DNA from: Variovorax saccharolyticus
GTDB taxonomy: Bacteria; Pseudomonadota; Gammaproteobacteria; Burkholderiales; Burkholderiaceae_C
Assembly: GCF_030316765.1 (NCBI RefSeq)
Contig: NZ_JASZYT010000004.1
Coordinates: 186,001 to 250,000, forward strand
Direction: 5' to 3'
Length of the DNA: 64,000 bases
Below the pieces are notes generated by a model. That model worked only from the letters and a program-made list of their open reading frames with translations, was not told the origin of the DNA and searched no databases. This document shows, piece by piece, positions 1 to 8,394 of the stretch; the stretch's first letter is position 1; the number at the start of each line of letters is the position of its first letter. The position numbers were made by a program, and so were the translations under genes.

Positions 1-54
1 CTGGCCCTGGTGCTGTTCGTGGCGAGCATTCGAGCGGCAAGGCGGATCGGGTAG
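1..54 (+). CDS. C-terminal tail of a gene entering from the left edge
   Basis: Reading from base 1, the frame is open for 17 codons (LALVLFVASIRAARRIG) and ends at a TAG stop. The tail is hydrophobic and then basic, as at the end of a membrane protein whose last helix leaves a short positively charged cytoplasmic end. Too little is present to name it. The next gene begins about 50 bases downstream on the same strand. Confidence 0.4.
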   Translation: MALVLFVASIRAARRIG

Positions 55-103
55 CCAGCTGTCCGCCCGGGGGCGTGGCGGGGTCCCGGCCTATCCATGA
101 CAA

Positions 104-601
104 TTGCGCCTCCATACCAACGCCCCGAAAGCCACCGTGGCCGAACGTTCACCCAAGACAAGCAAGATCCCCGACCTGCCGCCACCGGTCCAGCGTGGGA
201 CTCGCCAGCGGGCGGCCATCCGGGCCGTGGTCGCCGAGTCGCCCAGGCCGTTGCTTCCCACGGAGATCCAGGAGCGTGCGCAGCTGGCGGTTGCGGGGCT
301 AGCGCTCGCGACGATCTACCGCAACCTCAAGCTGCTGGTCGAGGAAAACGAAGTCCGCATCGTTGAACTCCCTGGAGAGGCGCCGCGCTTCGAGTCGGCA
401 CATCGGGGCCACCATCATCATTTCCAGTGCCGCACTTGCGAGCGCGTGTTCGACGTGCACGAGTGTCCCGGTGACTTTGCCGGCCTGGCGCCCAAGGGCT
501 TCAAGGTCGAGGCGCACGAGCTGACGCTCTACGGTCTGTGTGCCGACTGCGGCAAACTGGCGCGCCAGCCCGTTCCGAAGGCCGGCTCGAAACAGCATTG
601 A
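104..601 (+). CDS. Fur-family metal-responsive transcriptional regulator
   Basis: A 165-residue protein of the ferric-uptake-regulator superfamily. The N-terminal half is a winged helix (TIYRNLKLL at about 70-78 is the recognition-helix signature). The histidine run HHHHF at about 103-107 leads into the C-terminal dimerisation domain. Two pairs of cysteines (C109/C112 and C146/C149) form the structural zinc site typical of Fur, Zur and PerR. The sequence alone does not show which metal or peroxide it senses; the long basic N-terminal extension and the missing acidic C-tail make classical iron Fur less likely than a Zur-like role. The start is uncertain: TTG at 104 or GTG at 137 in the same frame. 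It stands alone, converging on marR. Confidence 0.88.
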   Translation: MRLHTNAPKATVAERSPKTSKIPDLPPPVQRGTRQRAAIRAVVAESPRPLLPTEIQERAQLAVAGLALATIYRNLKLLVEENEVRIVELPGEAPRFESAHRGHHHHFQCRTCERVFDVHECPGDFAGLAPKGFKVEAHELTLYGLCADCGKLARQPVPKAGSKQH

Positions 602-627
602 ATCGAGTGCGCCGACCGCGGCCTGGA

Positions 628-1047
628 TCAGGAGAGCTTGGTGCGTCTCGCGAAGGCGACGACATCTGCCAGTTCCGCCACATGGTCCGCGAGTTGGCCG
701 GCCAATGCCTCAAGCTTCTTGCGGCCCGCCGGCGTCAGGTGAACCTCCACCAGACGCCGGTCGCTGGTGCTCTGCTTGCGCTTCACGAGGCCAGCTTCTT
801 CGCAGCGCGAGACCAGCGCCACGACACCGTGCGCCTGGGCCTGCAATCTCTCGGCGATCTCGCTGATCGAGGCCCATTCGCGCCCTGGGAAGCCCTGCGT
901 GTGGAGCAGCACCTGGTACTGGAGAACGGTGATGCCTTCCTCGCGCGCCGCGTCTTCGCTGAAGCGCAGAAAGCTGCGCAGCCTGAACCTGAAGTCGGAC
1001 AGGGCCTCGAAGCGTTGCTTGTCGATGGGGCCTCGTTGGGTTGGCAT
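628..1047 (-). CDS. MarR-family transcriptional regulator
   Basis: A 139-residue winged-helix regulator. The segment ISEIAERLQAQAHGVVALVS (about 61-80) is the helix-turn-helix. It is followed by the wing RKQSTSDRRLVEVHLTPAG, with the MarR hallmark DRR plus LTPxG. The flanking helices provide dimerisation. It is transcribed away from tctBA, and a perfect concentric palindrome lies in the shared intergenic region, so it probably represses itself and the tricarboxylate transporter genes and is released by a small carboxylate or aromatic ligand. The regulatory target and ligand are inferences; the family assignment is firm. Confidence 0.92.
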   Translation of the reverse strand: MPTQRGPIDKQRFEALSDFRFRLRSFLRFSEDAAREEGITVLQYQVLLHTQGFPGREWASISEIAERLQAQAHGVVALVSRCEEAGLVKRKQSTSDRRLVEVHLTPAGRKKLEALAGQLADHVAELADVVAFARRTKLS

Positions 1048-1112
1048 TTTTGAGTCTGGGGTGAAGGGCCGGCTGCATCGAATGTAGCAGTGACCTTCAA
1101 TGACGAGGGTAT

Positions 1113-1153
1113 TTACTCATGATGTGAGGTATTTAACCTCATACTATGAGTAA
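1113..1153. promoter_or_regulatory. Concentric double palindrome, probable MarR operator
   Basis: An outer inverted repeat TTACTCAT (1113-1120) / ATGAGTAA (1146-1153) shares its centre at base 1133 with an inner inverted repeat TGAGGT (1125-1130) / ACCTCA (1136-1141). All 14 paired positions are perfect. The stretch is AT-rich in a GC-rich genome and lies between the divergent marR and tctB starts. MarR dimers bind such dyads, so this is the likely operator for both directions. Confidence 0.75.
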
Positions 1154-1281
1154 TCTGACTGGAGCCTGACGGACGCACGTCGGACCGTCGGCAGGACCAC
1201 GTTCTGCTCCGCCGGAGCCCGCGCATCGCGCGGGTGCCTTGGCAATGCCGAGCCCATTGTTCAACCCGCAAGCCATCTCCC

Positions 1282-1773
1282 ATGCAAATCAAGAGCAAGA
1301 AGAACTTCGTCTCCGGCCTCATGTTCGCCTGCGTCGGCGCAGCGTTCTCGCTGGGCGCCACCACCTACAACGTCGGCAGTGCCGCCCGCATGGGCCCGGG
1401 CTACTTCCCGCTGATCGTCGGCGCCCTGCTGGCGCTGCTGGGCACGGTGGTGGTGCTCGGCTCTCTCACGCCGAAGCGCACGGGCGACGGCGAACCGATC
1501 GGCAAGATCGCCTGGAAGCCGCTCGGTTTCATCATCGGCGCCAACGTGCTGTTCGGCATCCTGCTTGCGGGCCTGCGCAGCGTGGGCCTGCCGGCCATGG
1601 GGCTGATCTTCGCGATCTATGCGCTCGTGGTCGTTGCCTGCATGGCGGGCGCCAACTTCAGCATGAAGCTGGCCTTGATCCTGGCGACCGTGCTGGCGAT
1701 CGGCAGTTACCTCACCTTCATCGTCGGCCTGAAGCTGCAGTTTCAGGTGTGGCCGACCTTCATCGTCGGCTGA
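1282..1773 (+). CDS. tctB: Tripartite tricarboxylate transporter small membrane subunit TctB
   Basis: A 163-residue inner-membrane protein with four hydrophobic segments and the TctB hallmark near the N-terminus (GAARMGPGYFP-like: SAARMGPGYFPLIVGALLALLG, seen in part at about 34-55). TctB is the small permease subunit of the TTT secondary transporter, which imports citrate, other carboxylates or aromatic acids by proton or sodium coupling with a periplasmic Bug protein. The ATG chosen gives the family's usual short cytoplasmic N-terminus (MQIKSKKNF); upstream in-frame codons lack typical content. tctA follows after 16 bases, so the two form an operon. No intact Bug protein gene is adjacent. 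Confidence 0.9.
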   Translation: MQIKSKKNFVSGLMFACVGAAFSLGATTYNVGSAARMGPGYFPLIVGALLALLGTVVVLGSLTPKRTGDGEPIGKIAWKPLGFIIGANVLFGILLAGLRSVGLPAMGLIFAIYALVVVACMAGANFSMKLALILATVLAIGSYLTFIVGLKLQFQVWPTFIVG

Positions 1774-1789
1774 AGACCGGACATCACCC

Positions 1790-3310
1790 ATGAACGACCT
1801 GATCAACAACCTCTCGATCGGCTTCGCCACGGCGGTGACGCTGCAGAACCTTGCCTATGCCTTCATCGGCTGCCTGCTGGGCACGCTGATCGGCGTGCTG
1901 CCGGGCATCGGCCCGACGGCCACCATCGCGATGCTGCTGCCGGCCACCTATGCGCTGCCGCCGGTGGCGGCGCTCATCATGCTCGCCGGCATCTACTACG
2001 GCTCCCAGTACGGCGGGTCGACCACCGCGATCCTTGTCAATCTTCCGGGCGAATCGTCCTCCGTCGTGACCGTGATCGACGGCCACCAGATGGCCAAGCA
2101 GGGGCGAGGAGGGCCGGCGCTGGCCGCTGCGGGACTCGGCTCGTTCTTCGCCGGTTGCGTGGGCACGCTGATCCTCGCCGCCTTCGCGCCGCCGCTGACC
2201 GAGATCGCCTTCAAGTTCGGCCCCGCCGAGTACTTCTCGCTGATGATCCTCGGCCTCATCGGCGCCGTGGTGCTGGCATCAGGCTCGCTGATCAAGGCCA
2301 TCTGCATGATCCTGCTCGGCCTGCTCCTCGGGCTCGTGGGCACCGATGTCAACTCCGGCGTGGCCCGCTTCACCTTCGACATTCCCGAGCTCACCGACGG
2401 CCTCGGCTTCATCGCCATCGCGATGGGCGTGTTCGGCTACGGCGAGATCATCGCGAACCTGGCGCGGCCCGAGGAAGAGCGCGAAGTGTTCACCGCCAAG
2501 GTGTCGGGCCTGTTCCCGACCAAGGAAGACTTCAAGCGCATGCTGCCCGCCGTGCTGCGAGGCACCGCGCTAGGCTCCTCGCTGGGCATCCTGCCCGGTG
2601 GCGGCGCCTTGCTGTCCGCCTTCGCGGCCTACACGCTGGAGAAGAAGATCAAGCTGCAGCCCGGCGAGGTGCCGTTCGGCAAGGGCAACATCCGCGGCGT
2701 GGCCGGTCCCGAGGCGGCCAACAACGCCGGTGCGCAGACCTCCTTCATTCCGATGCTGACGCTCGGCATTCCGCCCAATCCGGTGATGGCGCTGATGGTC
2801 GGCGCCATGACCATCCACAACATCCAGCCCGGCCCGCAGGTGATGACCAGCAACCCGGAACTGTTCTGGGGCCTGATCGCCTCGATGTGGATCGGCAACC
2901 TGATGCTGGTGATCCTGAACCTGCCCCTGATCGGGCTGTGGATCAAGCTGCTGACCATTCCGTACCGCTGGCTGTTCCCGGCGATCGTGCTGTTCTGCGC
3001 CATCGGCGTCTACTCGACCAACAACAACGTCTTCGACATCTGGCTGGTGGCGATCTTCGGGGTGGTGGGCTATGCCTTCATCAAGCTGGGATGCGAGCCG
3101 GCGGCGCTGCTGCTCGGCTTGATCCTCGGCCCGATGATGGAGGAGAACCTGCGGCGGGCGCTGTTGCTGTCGCGCGGCGACTGGAGCGTGTTCGTCACGC
3201 GTCCGATCTCGATGGGATTGCTCATTGCCGCCGTGCTGTTGATGGTGATCGTCCTCTCGCCCTCGATCCGGTCGAAGCGCGAGGAGGCCTTTGTCGAAGA
3301 GGTGGGATAG
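1790..3310 (+). CDS. tctA: Tripartite tricarboxylate transporter large membrane subunit TctA
   Basis: A 506-residue integral membrane protein with about 12 hydrophobic segments. The TctA signatures are present: GVLPGIGPTATIAMLLP near residue 40 and ILPGGGALLSAF, with its FIPMLTLGIPPNP partner, around 265-330. It forms the transport channel with TctB. Length equals the family norm (about 500). Its partner solute-binding protein is not next to it; the only Bug-like sequence in the window is the damaged copy near 10.5 kb, and Bug proteins are often encoded elsewhere. Control by the divergent MarR regulator is likely from position. Confidence 0.95.
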   Translation: MNDLINNLSIGFATAVTLQNLAYAFIGCLLGTLIGVLPGIGPTATIAMLLPATYALPPVAALIMLAGIYYGSQYGGSTTAILVNLPGESSSVVTVIDGHQMAKQGRGGPALAAAGLGSFFAGCVGTLILAAFAPPLTEIAFKFGPAEYFSLMILGLIGAVVLASGSLIKAICMILLGLLLGLVGTDVNSGVARFTFDIPELTDGLGFIAIAMGVFGYGEIIANLARPEEEREVFTAKVSGLFPTKEDFKRMLPAVLRGTALGSSLGILPGGGALLSAFAAYTLEKKIKLQPGEVPFGKGNIRGVAGPEAANNAGAQTSFIPMLTLGIPPNPVMALMVGAMTIHNIQPGPQVMTSNPELFWGLIASMWIGNLMLVILNLPLIGLWIKLLTIPYRWLFPAIVLFCAIGVYSTNNNVFDIWLVAIFGVVGYAFIKLGCEPAALLLGLILGPMMEENLRRALLLSRGDWSVFVTRPISMGLLIAAVLLMVIVLSPSIRSKREEAFVEEVG

Positions 3311-3338
3311 CAGATTGTTCCGATGTCGAGGCGGACGC

Positions 3339-3464
3339 CCAATCGCTGGAAACTTGCGAGAGCAGTGCCGCGTCGATGAGCGCCAATTCACCTTCAGGCA
3401 GCCTTGCAACCCGCTCAGCCTCAGCAGGTGAAAGGTCGGGGTCATTCGTCTCGTCGTCGTTCAT
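3339..3464 (-). pseudogene. 5' remnant of a DUF3658-like small protein gene
   Basis: From an ATG the minus strand encodes 42 residues that look like the start of the small DUF3658-type proteins (ELALIDAALLSQVSSDW at about 26-42, where family members continue with WRKVA). After the tryptophan the frame continues as unrelated sequence that runs into the 3' end of tctA, so the rest of the domain is lost. This is a truncated remnant, probably left by a deletion that fused it to the tctA downstream edge. The family assignment rests on remembered pattern and is moderate. Confidence 0.45.
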
Positions 3465-3676
3465 CTTGCCAAATCACTGGATTGGGGAAGGGGTTGGATG
3501 TCCGCTTATGGCCCGCAGGCGGTCGTTGCCCATCATCGGGTGGCTCAATCAGCGACCGGTCATTGCCACCTTCCATGACACAAGCTGCGGTCCCTGGTTG
3601 TTGCACATCCACCGCTCAACCCCTGGCTCCGGGCCGTCTCCAGCAGCGCGATCGTCTGGTCATTCAGCAGCCTCGG
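3465..3676. other. Non-coding gap between the remnant gene and ssuB
   Basis: Together with the remnant, about 366 bases separate tctA from ssuB without an intact gene. The stretch has lower codon bias than its neighbours and short blocks such as GTCCGCTTATGGCC that resemble decayed sequence. No hairpin followed by a T-run, no RNA gene and no clear promoter were recognised. Confidence 0.4.
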
Positions 3677-4396
3677 TCACGCCTCGACCTCGACGCCCAG
3701 CAGGTGCAGCAGGTCGGTCTTGTTGGCTTCGAGCACCGGGTCCGACATCTTGCGCGGCCGCGACGCATGCAGCACCAGGTCGGACACGATATGGCCCTTG
3801 TCGAGCACCAGGACGCGATCCGCGAGCAGCAGCGCCTCGTCGACGTCGTGCGTCACCAGCAGCACGGTGGGTCGATGACGCTGCCATAGATCGAGGACCA
3901 GCCGGTGCATGGTGAGCCGGGTGAGCGCATCGAGCGCGCCGAAGGGCTCGTCGAGCAAGAGCAGGGCGGGCTCGCGCGCGAGCGCCCGTGCCAGCGACAC
4001 GCGCTGTGCCTGCCCGCCGGAGAGCGTCTGCGGCCAGGCCTGCGCCTTGTCGGCCAGCCCGACTTCCTGCAGTGCCGCGATGCCGCGCTCGCGCGGGTCC
4101 CCGCCATCGACGTTGAGCACCACGTTGCGCCAGACGCGAAGCCAGGGAAAAAGCCGGGGCTCCTGGAAGGCCACGGCCACCGAGGCCGGCACCTGCAGGC
4201 GCTGCGCTTCCTGTCCGCCATCCAGGCCCGCGAGGATGCGCAGCAGCGTCGACTTGCCCGAGCCGCTGCGCCCCAGCAGGGCGACGAACTGTCCTGGCTC
4301 GATGTCCAGTGAAAGGTCGCGCAGCACCGGCTGGGCGTCGCCGAAGCGGCGCGTCAACCCGCGCAACTGGACGCGGCGATCACTGGGCGGCGACAT
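3677..4396 (-). CDS. ssuB: ABC transporter ATPase, SsuB/TauB type
   Basis: A 239-residue nucleotide-binding protein of the nitrate/sulfonate/taurine importer class. Walker A GRSGSGKS at about 42-49, Q-loop FQEPRLFPW, signature LSGGQAQR, Walker B LLLLDEP and the H-loop THD are all present and in order. It powers import of an aliphatic sulfonate or similar organosulfur compound with the permease at 7491-8324. The start overlaps the end of the binding-protein gene by 17 bases, showing translational coupling as last gene of a five-gene operon. The substrate cannot be fixed from sequence. Confidence 0.9.
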   Translation of the reverse strand: MSPPSDRRVQLRGLTRRFGDAQPVLRDLSLDIEPGQFVALLGRSGSGKSTLLRILAGLDGGQEAQRLQVPASVAVAFQEPRLFPWLRVWRNVVLNVDGGDPRERGIAALQEVGLADKAQAWPQTLSGGQAQRVSLARALAREPALLLLDEPFGALDALTRLTMHRLVLDLWQRHRPTVLLVTHDVDEALLLADRVLVLDKGHIVSDLVLHASRPRKMSDPVLEANKTDLLHLLGVEVEA

Positions 4397-5411
4397 TCAG
4401 CGTTCTTCCGTTGACCTCGATCGGCTGAGGCGACAACCCGTGCTTCGCATAGAAGTCGGCCACTTCCTGAAACTCGCGCAGCAAGGTGTCGTCCGCCGGT
4501 ACCAGGGTCGATGGCGGAACCTGGCGGATGATGTCCGCGACCGCCTTCGGCACGCCTTGCTTCTCGTTGAGATCGGCCACGCGGCCCGGCGCCGCCTGTA
4601 CCGCCTCCGCCTCCTTGCGGAGGGCCTCGTACACCGCCTTCACGAGTTCCGGGTGGGCCTCGGCGAAGGCGCGGGTGGTCACGTGCACATTGCGGTTGAG
4701 CGATCCGATGTCCGCGCCGTACGCGATCACGCGCGCCCCGGGCTCGGCCTGGCCGGCCGCGAAGAACTGCTCCCACACGGCCCAGGCATCCACGTGGCCC
4801 TGCGCGAAAGCCGTCGAGGCATCGGTCGGACCCAGGTAGACCACCGTGACCTTCTCGACCGGGATGTCGTGGCGTGCCAGGGCCAGGCGCAGCAGGTATT
4901 CGCCGGTGCCGCCCTTGTTGACCGCCACCTTCTTGCCGACCAGGCCCGGAATGGTCCGGATGCCGCTGGCGCCGGTCGCGACGATGCCTTGGTCCTTGCC
5001 CGAGCTCCTTTCTGCCGCGAAGACCACGAGGTCCTTGTCGGCCGTCGACGCCGCCAGGAACGACGTGGCGCTGCCGCTGCCGATGTCGATGGCGCCGCCG
5101 CGCAAGGCTTCGGCCGTGGGCACGTAGGCGGGGAAGGGCGGCTTCCATTGCACCGAACCGCCAGCAGCCTTGACCGCGGCCTCGATGCCTCCGCTTTGCT
5201 GGGCCAGCGTGAGGAAATTGAAGGCCTGCAGCGGCGCGATGCGCACAGTGCCTGCATGGCCGGCGACCGGCGCGGCTGCGGATTGCGCCGGCGCGCTGGC
5301 GGACCCTGGCGCAGGGTCGCGCGAGCAAGCGGCCAGCACGGCTGCAAGCATGCCCCCACCGATCAGCCCGAGGGCACGGCGGCGGCCGTGCGGAGGTGTT
5401 GCGTTCGTCAT
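4380..5411 (-). CDS. ssuA: ABC transporter substrate-binding lipoprotein, SsuA type
   Basis: A 343-residue periplasmic binding protein. The N-terminus has a twin-arginine-like RRRALG followed by a hydrophobic stretch and the lipobox LAAC, so it is probably a lipoprotein. The body has the sulfonate/nitrate-binding fold (FLTLAQQSGGIEAAVKAAGG, later GLVGKKVAVNKGGTGEYLL). It would capture an alkanesulfonate-like ligand and deliver it to the SsuC-type permease. Its ATG overlaps the stop of the upstream monooxygenase gene as ATGA. This is one of two binding proteins in the operon, which is unusual; the other lacks a leader. Confidence 0.88.
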   Translation of the reverse strand: MTNATPPHGRRRALGLIGGGMLAAVLAACSRDPAPGSASAPAQSAAAPVAGHAGTVRIAPLQAFNFLTLAQQSGGIEAAVKAAGGSVQWKPPFPAYVPTAEALRGGAIDIGSGSATSFLAASTADKDLVVFAAERSSGKDQGIVATGASGIRTIPGLVGKKVAVNKGGTGEYLLRLALARHDIPVEKVTVVYLGPTDASTAFAQGHVDAWAVWEQFFAAGQAEPGARVIAYGADIGSLNRNVHVTTRAFAEAHPELVKAVYEALRKEAEAVQAAPGRVADLNEKQGVPKAVADIIRQVPPSTLVPADDTLLREFQEVADFYAKHGLSPQPIEVNGRTLNVAAQ

Positions 5412-6535
5412 GCTTGCTTCTTCCATGCGGTATCCCTTTCCTTGGTCCATGCGGACGTGACGCCCTGTTCGACCGCGCGGTCGACGGGCAGATGCGGCAG
5501 CACCAGTTCGGCGAAGCGGTAAGCCTCTTCGAGCAGTGGCATGCCGGAGACGATCAGCACCTCGATGCCGGCGTCGCGGTAGTCCTGGATGCGTGCCAGC
5601 ACTTGCTGCGGGCTGCCGACCAGTGCGGTGCCGGGTCCATGCCGTACCAGGCCGATGCCCGACCAGAGGTTCGGCGCGATCTCGAGTTCGCGCAGGTCGC
5701 GCGGCTTGCGGCCGCCATGCAGCGCGGACATCCGCTGTTGCCCGATCGAATCGATGCCGGCCACATAGGCCTGTGCACCGGCGATGGCCTGGTCGTCCAT
5801 GTGGTCGTAAAGGTCCGCCGCCGCCTCCCAGGCCTTGGCCTCGGTCTCGCGCACGATCACGTACAGGCGGATGCCGAAGCGGATCTTGTCTGCGCGGCCA
5901 TGCCTGGCCGCGAGCGCGCGGACCTCGCGGATCTTGTCCTGCGCCTGCTGCGGTGTCTCGCCCCAGGACAGGTAGGTGTCGATGTGCTTGGCCGCGACCT
6001 CGTGCGCCGCCGGGGACGAGCCGCCGAACCACAGCGGCGGCGCCGGCTTCTGGTAGGGCGGCAGCGGAATGCCGGCGTCGACGACGTGGATGTACTTGCC
6101 CTTGAAGGTCACGGTCTCGCCGCGCAGCAGCGCCTTCAGCACCGTGAGGTATTCGTCGGTGTACGCGTAGCGCTCGTCGTGGCTCAGGTGCACGCCGTAC
6201 TGCGCCATCAGCTTGGCATCGCCGTTCACGATGTTCACGCGCAGGCGACCCTTCGAGAACTGGTCGAAGGTGGTGATCATCTTGCCCAGCAAGGTGGGAG
6301 ACAGCAGCGGCGGATGTGCGGCGATCAGGTGCTGGAAGGTGTCGGTGAAGGGAATGAGCGAGGCGCCCTGCACCCAGGCGTCGTGCGATCCTGTGGCCAG
6401 CAGCGCACCGGTGTAGCCGAGGTGGTCCACGGCGCGCGCCAGCTGCTGGAAATAGGGGTAGGTGAGTTGCCTGGCGCCGTCGGCGCGCCAGGGATAGCGG
6501 CCATCGGGGCCGGTGAGATACCAGAGAACTTCCAT
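5408..6535 (-). CDS. ssuD: FMNH2-dependent alkanesulfonate monooxygenase, SsuD family
   Basis: A 375-residue luciferase-fold flavin monooxygenase. SsuD cleaves C1-substituted alkanesulfonates to aldehyde and sulfite with reduced FMN and oxygen. Seen here are the N-terminal barrel strand MEVLWYLTGPDGRYPW, the RLRVNIVNGD segment at about 97-106, and the C-terminal LVGSPQQVLARIQDY region shared by the family; length fits (E. coli SsuD is about 380). The internal ATG chosen matches the family's start; 12 codons of upstream frame were excluded. No SsuE flavin reductase is present in the window, so reduced FMN must come from elsewhere. The operon context with ABC genes supports a sulfur-scavenging role. 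Confidence 0.88.
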   Translation of the reverse strand: MEVLWYLTGPDGRYPWRADGARQLTYPYFQQLARAVDHLGYTGALLATGSHDAWVQGASLIPFTDTFQHLIAAHPPLLSPTLLGKMITTFDQFSKGRLRVNIVNGDAKLMAQYGVHLSHDERYAYTDEYLTVLKALLRGETVTFKGKYIHVVDAGIPLPPYQKPAPPLWFGGSSPAAHEVAAKHIDTYLSWGETPQQAQDKIREVRALAARHGRADKIRFGIRLYVIVRETEAKAWEAAADLYDHMDDQAIAGAQAYVAGIDSIGQQRMSALHGGRKPRDLRELEIAPNLWSGIGLVRHGPGTALVGSPQQVLARIQDYRDAGIEVLIVSGMPLLEEAYRFAELVLPHLPVDRAVEQGVTSAWTKERDTAWKKQA

Positions 6536-6557
6536 GAGCGATCGATCCTTTGTTCGT

Positions 6558-7433
6558 TCAGTGCGTGCCACCGGCCGGGAACGCGGTGGTCACGGTGTCG
6601 CCGACGTCCAGCGGCGATGGGATGAGTCCGAAGCGCGCGAAGATGTCTGCATGCGTTTGCTGCTCGGCGGCAAATCCCACGCTCGGCACCTCGATGCCCC
6701 AGGGCCGAGCCAGCAGCGCGGGCAACCACTGCGCGGCGCTGTTGCCGTTGACGCCATCGAGCAGGTGTGCAGCCGCCTGCGGGTCGGCGGCGGTCAGGCG
6801 GTCGGTTTCGGCGATCGCATCCACCAGCGCCTGGACGGCCTCGGGATGCGAGCACACGACCTGCTGCGGCGCCCAGTACACCGAGCGGTTGGTGAAGGTC
6901 TGGCCGGGCTGCGCCAGCAGGCGCACGGGCACGATCGCCTCGATCTTCGAGAGCAAGGGGTCGGTGGCCACGATGGCATCGATCAGGCCGGCTTCGAAAG
7001 CATCGCGGGCCGTCGCCGGCAACAACTCCACGGCGTTGACCTGGTCCCATGCGAGGCCGGCGGCGTCGAGCTCCGCCGCCAGGAACTGGGTGTGCCACGA
7101 GACCGGCATCAACGCGATGCCGCGTCCTTCGAGGTCGGCCAGGCTGTGCAGCGACGAGTCGGCCCGCACCACCACGCCGCCTCGTTCGGGACGCGGCCCC
7201 GACATGCCGAACACCACGCCATGCAAGCCCTGTGCCTTGGCAAGGATCGGCGGCGTGGCACCGGTGCCTGCCAGCTGGAGGGCACCCAGCGCGATCAGCG
7301 GAATGGTCTGCGCGCCGGCACCATGGATGAAGAACTCGATGCCCCGCGACTGCAGCGAAGCGCGCAGCGCCGGCCGGCGGGCGAGCAGCGAGAGCGATGG
7401 GTTTTGCGGATGAGCGCCGACGATGAGAGGCAT
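6558..7433 (-). CDS. Leaderless SsuA-like ligand-binding protein
   Basis: A 291-residue protein with the NMT1/SsuA-like periplasmic binding fold (GIEFFIHGAGAQTIPLIALG at about 31-50, GRGIALMPVSWHTQFLAAEL near 103-122, RSVYWAPQQVV later). It begins directly with the first beta strand, MPLIVGAHPQNPS, and has no signal peptide or lipobox, and no upstream in-frame leader is available. Either it is a cytoplasmic protein that senses or holds the substrate or product, or the leader was lost. It lies between the permease and ssuD in the operon, 57 bases after the permease stop. Function remains inferred. Confidence 0.75.
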   Translation of the reverse strand: MPLIVGAHPQNPSLSLLARRPALRASLQSRGIEFFIHGAGAQTIPLIALGALQLAGTGATPPILAKAQGLHGVVFGMSGPRPERGGVVVRADSSLHSLADLEGRGIALMPVSWHTQFLAAELDAAGLAWDQVNAVELLPATARDAFEAGLIDAIVATDPLLSKIEAIVPVRLLAQPGQTFTNRSVYWAPQQVVCSHPEAVQALVDAIAETDRLTAADPQAAAHLLDGVNGNSAAQWLPALLARPWGIEVPSVGFAAEQQTHADIFARFGLIPSPLDVGDTVTTAFPAGGTH

Positions 7434-7490
7434 GGGATGGAGCTGTGGCAGCGATCGAGAAAAAAGGGGGCAGGGGATGGGCGGCGCGTT

Positions 7491-8324
7491 TCAGCCGACG
7501 TAGACGCGGCGCCACGAGAGCAGCAGCCGCTCCAGGATCCGCACCAGGTAGTCGGTCGCGAGGCCGAGCAGCGCGTACACCGCCACGCACACCAGCATGA
7601 CGTCGGTGCGCACGAACTGGCGTGCATTGGTCAGCAGGAAGCCGATGCCGGAGTCGGCACCGACCGTCTCGGCAATGATCACCGCCACCCAGGCGAGCCC
7701 GAGCGCGAAGCGCAGGCCGACCAGCAGCGTGGGCAGTGCGGCGGGCAGCAGCACGCGCAGGGCGATGGCCAGGCGGCCCATGCGCGCAACCCTGGCGACC
7801 TCGACCAGCTTCACGTCGACGTTGCGGATGCCGCCGAAGGTGTTGATGTACAGGGGCACGGCGACGCCGAACGCGACCAGCAGAACCTTCGGTGTCTCGT
7901 CGATGCCGAACCAGAGGATGAAAAGGGGCACCAGTGCCGTGAACGGAATGGTGCGCAGCATCTGCATCGGCTTGTCGACGATGTCCTCGCCGAGCCGCGA
8001 GAAGCCGGCGAAGATGCCCGCCGCCACTCCGGCCATGCCGCCCAGGATGGCGCCTTGGACCACGCGCGACAGGCTGATCGCGAGCGCGTGCGGGAGCGAG
8101 CCGTCCTGCAGCATCGACCACGCCGTGGCGAGGAGCCGATCGGGCCCGGGCAGCGTGCGCGGGCTGAGCCAGCCAGCGGCCGAAGCGGCTTGCCAGGCGA
8201 GCAGCAAGGCGGCGGTCGACAACCAGCCTCGCAGAGCCCCCAGTCCAGGAGGCGGGCGCCGGCGACCGGCCCGGCGGCGCGTCGGGGCCGCGCCCGAAAA
8301 GAGGGTCGCGCTGTCTTCAATCAT
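7491..8324 (-). CDS. ssuC: ABC transporter permease, SsuC/TauC type
   Basis: A 277-residue permease with a basic N-terminus (RRRAGRRRP) and six hydrophobic segments. The EAA-like coupling loop reads EVARVARMGRLAIALRVLLPAALP at about 172-195, which contacts the ATPase. The family signature IIAETVGADSGIGFLL follows at about 215-230. As the first gene of the minus-strand sulfonate operon, its promoter is in the 200-base gap shared with the divergent CGNR regulator. Confidence 0.9.
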   Translation of the reverse strand: MIEDSATLFSGAAPTRRRAGRRRPPPGLGALRGWLSTAALLLAWQAASAAGWLSPRTLPGPDRLLATAWSMLQDGSLPHALAISLSRVVQGAILGGMAGVAAGIFAGFSRLGEDIVDKPMQMLRTIPFTALVPLFILWFGIDETPKVLLVAFGVAVPLYINTFGGIRNVDVKLVEVARVARMGRLAIALRVLLPAALPTLLVGLRFALGLAWVAVIIAETVGADSGIGFLLTNARQFVRTDVMLVCVAVYALLGLATDYLVRILERLLLSWRRVYVG

Positions 8325-8394
8325 TCGCTGCCCGGGCTTCGAAGGTGGATCTGTGATGTCGATGTGTCATGGGTCAAACCAATGACGAGACTCT

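Noticed and set aside
2155..3915. A 586-codon plus-strand frame overlapping tctA and ssuB
   Set aside because: Its composition is a frame-shifted shadow of tctA followed by gap and antisense ssuB sequence. No conserved motif.
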